From contig NC_084887.1 of the NCBI RefSeq assembly GCF_958979055.1, positions 35,752,620-35,816,619 on the forward strand: a DNA stretch of 64,000 bases, in the 5' to 3' direction. The stretch comes from Alnus glutinosa. Lineage: Eukaryota; Streptophyta; Magnoliopsida; Fagales; Betulaceae. Below, one piece after another: positions 58,923 to 64,000 of this stretch. The notes under the pieces are model-generated. The model was not told where the DNA came from, searched no databases, and worked only from the letters and a program-made list of their open reading frames with translations. Each line of letters opens with the position of its first letter. Position 1 is the first letter of the stretch. The translations under genes were made by a program, and so were the position numbers.

Positions 58923-59180
58923 ATGGCTAGAGAACTCCAAGCTCGCCCTTTCCTTGTCCTTGTTATTTTAGTAAGCTTCTTTTTGCTATCTTCTACCATA
59001 CAAGCTCGCACTTTGCAAGCTCAAACTCATCATCATCATGCCATAATGAAGCCCACCGGAAGCCGTGGAGTGACGGGATACTATATTACTGAAGTTTTTG
59101 GCCTTTGGGAAACTAACAATTCTGATCCAATCTTACCCAGAAGGGATCTTTCAGGTCCAAGCCCCGGGGATAATAATTAA
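58923..59180 (+). CDS. Small secreted peptide precursor, 85 aa
   Basis: An intronless gene with a clear TATA box. The protein has a strong signal peptide (about residues 8-28, PFLVLVILVSFFLLSSTIQA), a short histidine-containing variable part and a C-terminal region with KPTGSRGVTGYYITEVFGLW. It ends RRDLSGPSPGDNN. A dibasic site followed by a small Pro/Gly/Ser-rich C-terminal motif is the layout of plant signalling-peptide precursors. The SGPSP core recalls PIP/PIPL peptides, and RR...SGPSP...N recalls CLE peptides, but it fits neither consensus fully. It would be exported and cut to a short hydroxyproline-bearing peptide recognised by an LRR receptor kinase; this is inference. It sits between copies of a repeat block, with no second copy in the window. 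Confidence 0.75.
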   Translation: MARELQARPFLVLVILVSFFLLSSTIQARTLQAQTHHHHAIMKPTGSRGVTGYYITEVFGLWETNNSDPILPRRDLSGPSPGDNN

Positions 59181-60778
59181 CTCGTTATTAGTGCATACCA
59201 ATCATGAAGAAATTTGAATTACTTAATTGTAGAGTATGAATTGTTGCAGGTGAAATAAATTATTATGTTTTGGTTCTTTGTAATTTAATCCAAGATCTCT
59301 TGAATATTAAGGTCTTTGTCATTACATTTGTTACATAAAAATTGTTATTGAATGGAGTAGTGTCAGCTCGTGCCTTGAGAATTGTTGACGTTATTAAATT
59401 ATTAAACTTACTATTTCTTATTAACTTTCTTAAATTGATGTTTATTCCCTTAATTGTATTGACTGGGAGGTCTGCACGTGTATTTATTGAAAATTCTCTA
59501 CTGCAACTTCTAGGTTTAATTAACTTAAAAACTAGAAGATATTTAACTCACATAAAACTCTATCTTCTACTGTTTACACGATTTCTACTTCTCTCCCGCA
59601 TAAAAGAGAAAATGATAATTAAATAATTAAATTCATCATTTTTACAAATAAGACAATTATGACATATCAATTTGCTCAAGATAAGCACTATTGTTCAAGA
59701 TAAGCATGTCCAACGAGCAACAACAACCGAACAACTCACAACAACAACCGAACAACTCACAACATCATATAATTAGAATAGCGTTTGGAATTGCGATTTG
59801 AAAAAGTGATTTTTAAAAATGCAATTAAACGTTTGGCAAAATTGTAGTTTGACCTCTAAAATCACATATTAGCCTTTAAAATTAAGTGTTTTCAAAAAAC
59901 ACCATATTGCCTGCGATTTGGTTTAAAATTATATTTTTTGTCTACAAAATCGCAATCTCAAATGCCATCCTAATTATGTGATGTTGTTAGTTGTTTGGCT
60001 GCTGTTGGAAATCCTTATCTTGAACAATAGTGTTTATCTTGAGCAATTTGATATGTCCTAATGTCTAACTTGTAAAACACTCCAAGGAGATAAGTTTTTG
60101 CTCACCTTCTCAATAAACATGGTTTAAAGAAAATGGTGTAATGGAGGCCAGGGGTAAACACCCTCGTGTCGTTTAAATGGGCTTAGACCTTCTAGATTAG
60201 GCCTTTTTATCTAAACCTTTTTGGGTTGAGGCAATTCAAATTAGTGTCTATGTTATCAATCGCCTATCCCAAAAATTAAAAAAATAAAATAAAATAAGCC
60301 AAGTTAGTGGCTTAGTGCCATAGAACAAAGGCAAATTCCTACCAAGAATTATTTAATGTAATATTTCTCTAACTACAATGAAAGTACAAGTTATTGATGT
60401 TAAAAGGCGGTTTTGTTTAATAATACTTTTCTTTTTTTCTTTTGTTTTCTCTTTTTAATACAAAAATCATAACAAACAGGGTAAAACAAAAAAACATTCA
60501 AAATTATTGTCTCATTAAAACAATTTTTCAAACTAAAAAACAAAAGGCACATTGTAAAAGATTAACAAACTAAGCCATTACTAGCTAGACATGTTTGTCC
60601 AATATTTTTTATGATCTACCATATGAACGAACAATTTGAATACCAATAGGGTCTTCCATTTTTGCAGCAATACTAAATAGGTCATGTCCTCCTCTAAAGG
60701 TTTAAGGCTTTCTTCTTTTTTATTTTTGGAGAACTAAAAAAAATAAAAACTATGGTTGAAGCTATCTTCTTCCTGATT
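59181..60778. other. 3' region of the peptide gene and hairpin element
   Basis: The first ~170 bases are a probable 3' UTR. A long hairpin element occupies 59641-60076. 60077-60778 is AT-rich with nothing recognised. Confidence 0.5.
59641..60076. mobile_element. Long hairpin (foldback) element
   Basis: Arms of about 200 bp are inverted copies with gaps. Left arm landmarks gacatatcaatttgctcaag, cactattgttcaagataag and aattagaatagcgtttgg each have an inverted counterpart in the right arm. The left arm holds a 21-bp tandem duplication (aacaacaaccgaacaactcac twice). It lies about 460 bp downstream of the peptide gene. Confidence 0.75.
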
Positions 60779-61093
60779 GGCTCTATTTGATGCATTGGGC
60801 TGACGAGACCTGATTGCCCATTTAAAACGATAATATTTTACGGAGTAGGTGCTCTTCCAAAATTTTGGGGGAAAACTACGCTTATTCCTTATTCTTTCAA
60901 ATTTACATTCAATTTGAAATATTTCTCCAAAGCTTTAAAAGCTTATAACATCTCCTCAAACTACTTAGCCCTTCACTAACCCCCTTCGTTAGGGTATACA
61001 TGACTGAAAATGACAATAATACCTCTATGTTATATAAAAATAAAATAGAAAACACCACGAGAGGGGACATGACCGTAGGTCTCCATGGTCAGA

Positions 61094-61124
<31 letters not shown>

Positions 61125-62245
61125 TCAAGAGCATAGTTGTACTTTCACACATGATAAGAATATATATAATGGATATTTTACGTCACGTGTAGTGGTGTAG
61201 GTCATGTAATGTGTTTTCCTGTCCAGTTTAACATAAAATCTTAATGGGGAGGGTCCAAATGAAAAAAGGTAAGAGCATCTCCAGCAGGAGTGCTATTTTA
61301 ACTAGAAAGTTAAATTTAGCTATTTTTGTCTCTTGTTCTTTTTCCAGCAGAGTAGCTATTCTAACTTTTTTCGTAACTTCATGAATAGTGAATAGGCGCT
61401 ATTGGCCATTTACTGTTCACATATCTACTATTTTTTTTTTTTACTTTTTTTTTTTTTCCTTCCCTCTTTCTCTCACTCCTCTCTCTCGCCCACTGGAGAA
61501 GACGAGGTCCGACGTCGACGCCTCTCTCTCTGCGCTGACGCTGCTCCTCTGAATAGGCACCGGTCTCCTCTCTCTGCGCCGACACCGAGGTCCGACCAAG
61601 GACCCAAAGCTTCGGCACCGAACAAGACCGTCCTTGATGACCTAGATGTCGATGCTGTCTACATGCCCCTGCCCACTAGCCTCCACATACGCTGGGCCAT
61701 TCTCATCACCTAAAAGAAGTAGCACTTGCTGCTCAAGAAGCCACCATCGATCGCACCAGTTTTGGGTCTTGGGTGTGGGTGGGCAAGTGGAGGTAGAAGT
61801 TGAGGGATTTAAGAAAGACCCGGTAGGTGCAGACATGGAGGCCATCGATCCTCGGGTAGGGCATCCTGGGCCTTGGTGGTGGTGGGTCGGAGTTGCTCTC
61901 CCAACCTCCAACAGTGTAGGTGTACTCCTTCCAGGGAATAACGACGTTGCTGGTGGATGCGGAAGGGAACGAAAGAGAGAGACAAAGAAAATAAAACAAT
62001 AAAAAAAGATTGAAAAATAATATTTAAATAAAATGAAGAGTAGGATAAAGAGTATTGTTGGAGTGTTTTTAAGAAAGTGAGTAGTTAAAGTAGATATTGA
62101 TACTTTTTCTGTAGCTATTTTAACTAGAATTGCTGGAGATGCTCTAAGGTAGTTTGAGAGTCAATCATAACATATTAAAATTTAGAAAAACATTACAATT
62201 AAGTTTGAGAAAATAAATAGTTTTCCCACATTTTTGCCTTCTTAG
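60779..62245. repeat. Repeat block copy R2 (right part only)
   Basis: This is similar to the right halves of R1 and R3 ('gatgcattgggctga', 'ggtctccatggtcag', 'ttcttagctcc'). It is interrupted by the TIR element at 61273-62144. R3 starts directly after it, so R2 and R3 form a partial tandem pair. Confidence 0.7.
61273..62144. mobile_element. PIF/Tourist-like element with captured cargo (P3)
   Basis: Perfect 14-bp terminal inverted repeats (GAGCATCTCCAGCA / TGCTGGAGATGCTC) and TAA flanks (61270-61272 and 62145-62147). The corresponding place in R1 (ggtaatttta, about 57566) lacks it. The cargo (about 61480-61990) is GC-rich and open in several frames; none has a known domain, and it differs from P1 and P2. 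Confidence 0.9.
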
Positions 62246-64000
62246 CTCCTTATTTATTTATTTTTTATTTTTGAAAAATTACAAGAAAAGAGGTATCAAG
62301 TGTTTTTATTACCCTCTAAATAAAACTGAATGGATGCTCTCCAGTTCATTTGAACTGGAACTGGAGAGGATGGTTGTCCGTGTTTTTGGGCCTTAATGTT
62401 GACATTTTCAGGGGATTTAAAGTCTCTCAAAGAACTTACAAAAAAAAAAAGTCTCTCAAAGGAGAACTATTGTATTTTTTTTTTTTTCCATTTCTTTAGC
62501 AAAATCGTTTTGCACTCTATGATTGGGCCTTTTTATTTATTTTTTTATTTTTTTATATTTATAGAGCATCAATACTATTTTTGGGAGCTTTCTTTCACTG
62601 GGCCTTAAGCGACCGCCTAAGTCACTTAGTGGAAGAGTTGGTCATGTTAATCAATTGGTAATTGAGTTATCAATCATATATTCTTAAGCATTTCATCAAT
62701 TATAAACAGTCACATCAATATTTTGTAATAAAAGCCTTAGTCCATACTCCAAACATTTAACTTAATATTCATAATCAAGATTATCACATTTGACCTTTTG
62801 TAACTTTTAATCTAAAATTTAAATGGTGTGAGTGAGAGGGAGACAGGGACATGGCTAAGCTAAATAATCAAATTTCAAATGCAATGAAAGATTAGGATTA
62901 AGTTATTTAATATTAATTATAATGGTATTAATAATTTTCATTGAAATAATTGAAGGAAAATTCTCTTCGTTTTCACAGAAATAACTATTAAGACTTAAGA
63001 TCGAGTAGTTGTTAATCCATCTGTCATAATTGGTAGCACGTTTCCCTTCGTTATTGTCATCACAACTGTTTAACGGTCGAAACTGGAAGTAAAGATCCGG
63101 TGTGGTCATGAACTCTTTACACTCTCGTGACTCTCACGCAGGTGAACCTGATATCACCTTCAAAGCTTTAGATGACAAAACTACCTCTTATCACATTGCG
63201 TGGGGAATGCCGTTGGAACGGAGCCAATGGTAGTAAAGTAGTTGCATTTGATCAGATTCGGACCATTGTGGTGGGATCCATGCTTTGGAAGATCCAGCGA
63301 ATCTAATAGTCGGTACTTGTTGGCTAATCACATTTTTTAATATAAGTGTGTTTTTTTTTTTTTTTTTTTCCCTATATTTTAATTTAAGGTTAATTACATG
63401 GGAGAATGGCTCCGTTTGATGCATTGGGTTGAAGGGTCCTAATTGTCCATTTAAAACGACAATCTTTTTTATGAAAAAGACTCTCTTTCAAATTTTTAGG
63501 AAATTAAACTACACTTATTCTTTTAAATTTATACTCAATTCATAGTGTTTTTCTAAATTTTAAAAACTTATAAGGTTTCCTCAAACTATTTAATTCTTTC
63601 ACTTAACCTCCTTCATTGGGATTTTTTTGTTAAATCCGATGAAAAATAGGTCATGTGCGACATACATTATCTAAAATGGCAATAATACCCTTGCACTAGA
63701 TAAAAGATTATTTATTTATTTATTTAAAAAAAACATGGGAGGACTGAGGACACCGAGCTACGGCCCGTGGGTCTCCATGTTTAGACAAGGAGATTTATTT
63801 TTTTTTTTTTAACTGAAGTGCATAACTATATTTTCATACATGATAAGAGCATAATAGATATTTTACAAGCAGCATGAGTCACATTATGAGCTTGTCGTCG
63901 AAATTAACATAAAATTCTAACCGACTAAGTAAAGAGATATGATATATTGTCACCCTAAGACACAACTCCTAGCCATCTTTGTCCACGTGGTAACTTTTAC
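62246..64000. repeat. Repeat block copy R3
   Basis: From about 62310 to at least 63930 this matches R1 nearly continuously and lacks the insertions found in R1. It provides the empty sites that date P1, P2 and the MITE at 56991. The last bases diverge. No gene was recognised. Confidence 0.85.

Overview
The window is nuclear DNA from a flowering plant. It is AT-rich, its genes have many spliced introns, its gene families are plant-specific (WAT1/UMAMIT transporters, ATL RING-H2 ligases, LRR receptor-like kinases), and its intergenic space is crowded with small plant transposons. A woody eudicot, perhaps of the Fagales, would fit the gene sequences and the repeat style, but that is inference. 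No bacterial, phage or CRISPR feature was seen.

Gene layout. From the left end to 17.2 kb, three WAT1-related (EamA/drug-metabolite transporter fold) genes lie in tandem on the minus strand. The leftmost is cut by the window edge after exon 3 (2574-3135). The other two are complete seven-exon genes (6149-8884 and 11615-17184). At 20.1-31.6 kb, also minus, is an 18-exon gene for the XPG/RAD2-family repair nuclease UVH3; all splice phases close into a predicted 1,714-residue protein. Divergent to it (33.5-35.8 kb, plus) is a two-exon LRR receptor-like pseudokinase. An ATL46-like RING-H2 ubiquitin ligase follows (41.8-43.0 kb, plus), then a one-exon conserved plant protein of unknown function (48.96-49.42 kb, minus) and a small secreted peptide gene (58.9-59.2 kb, plus). 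These genes do not form a pathway. Their order recalls Arabidopsis blocks in which UVH3, UMAMIT transporters and ATL46 are neighbours, so the window looks like a conserved syntenic segment expanded by tandem duplication of the transporter.

Mobile DNA. The rest is a dense record of transposition, and paralogous sequence makes much of it readable. It includes a complete 326-bp TRIM retrotransposon in a UVH3 intron; a 1,042-bp hAT element that split a tRNA-derived SINE; MULE-type elements with 9-bp target duplications; several Tourist/PIF-type elements with TTA/TAA duplications, four of which carry different GC-rich gene-like cargo; 5'-truncated LINEs; and three ultra-short insertions made only of a LINE 3' tail. 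A roughly 1.7-kb repeat block occurs three times between 53.6 and 64 kb, and insertions in one copy are matched by empty sites in another. Five GC-rich cores built of GGGGTGG/CCACCCC palindromes sit in the AT-rich window, at least three of them inside elements with unrelated termini. That pattern and the micro-insertions are the least expected signals here.
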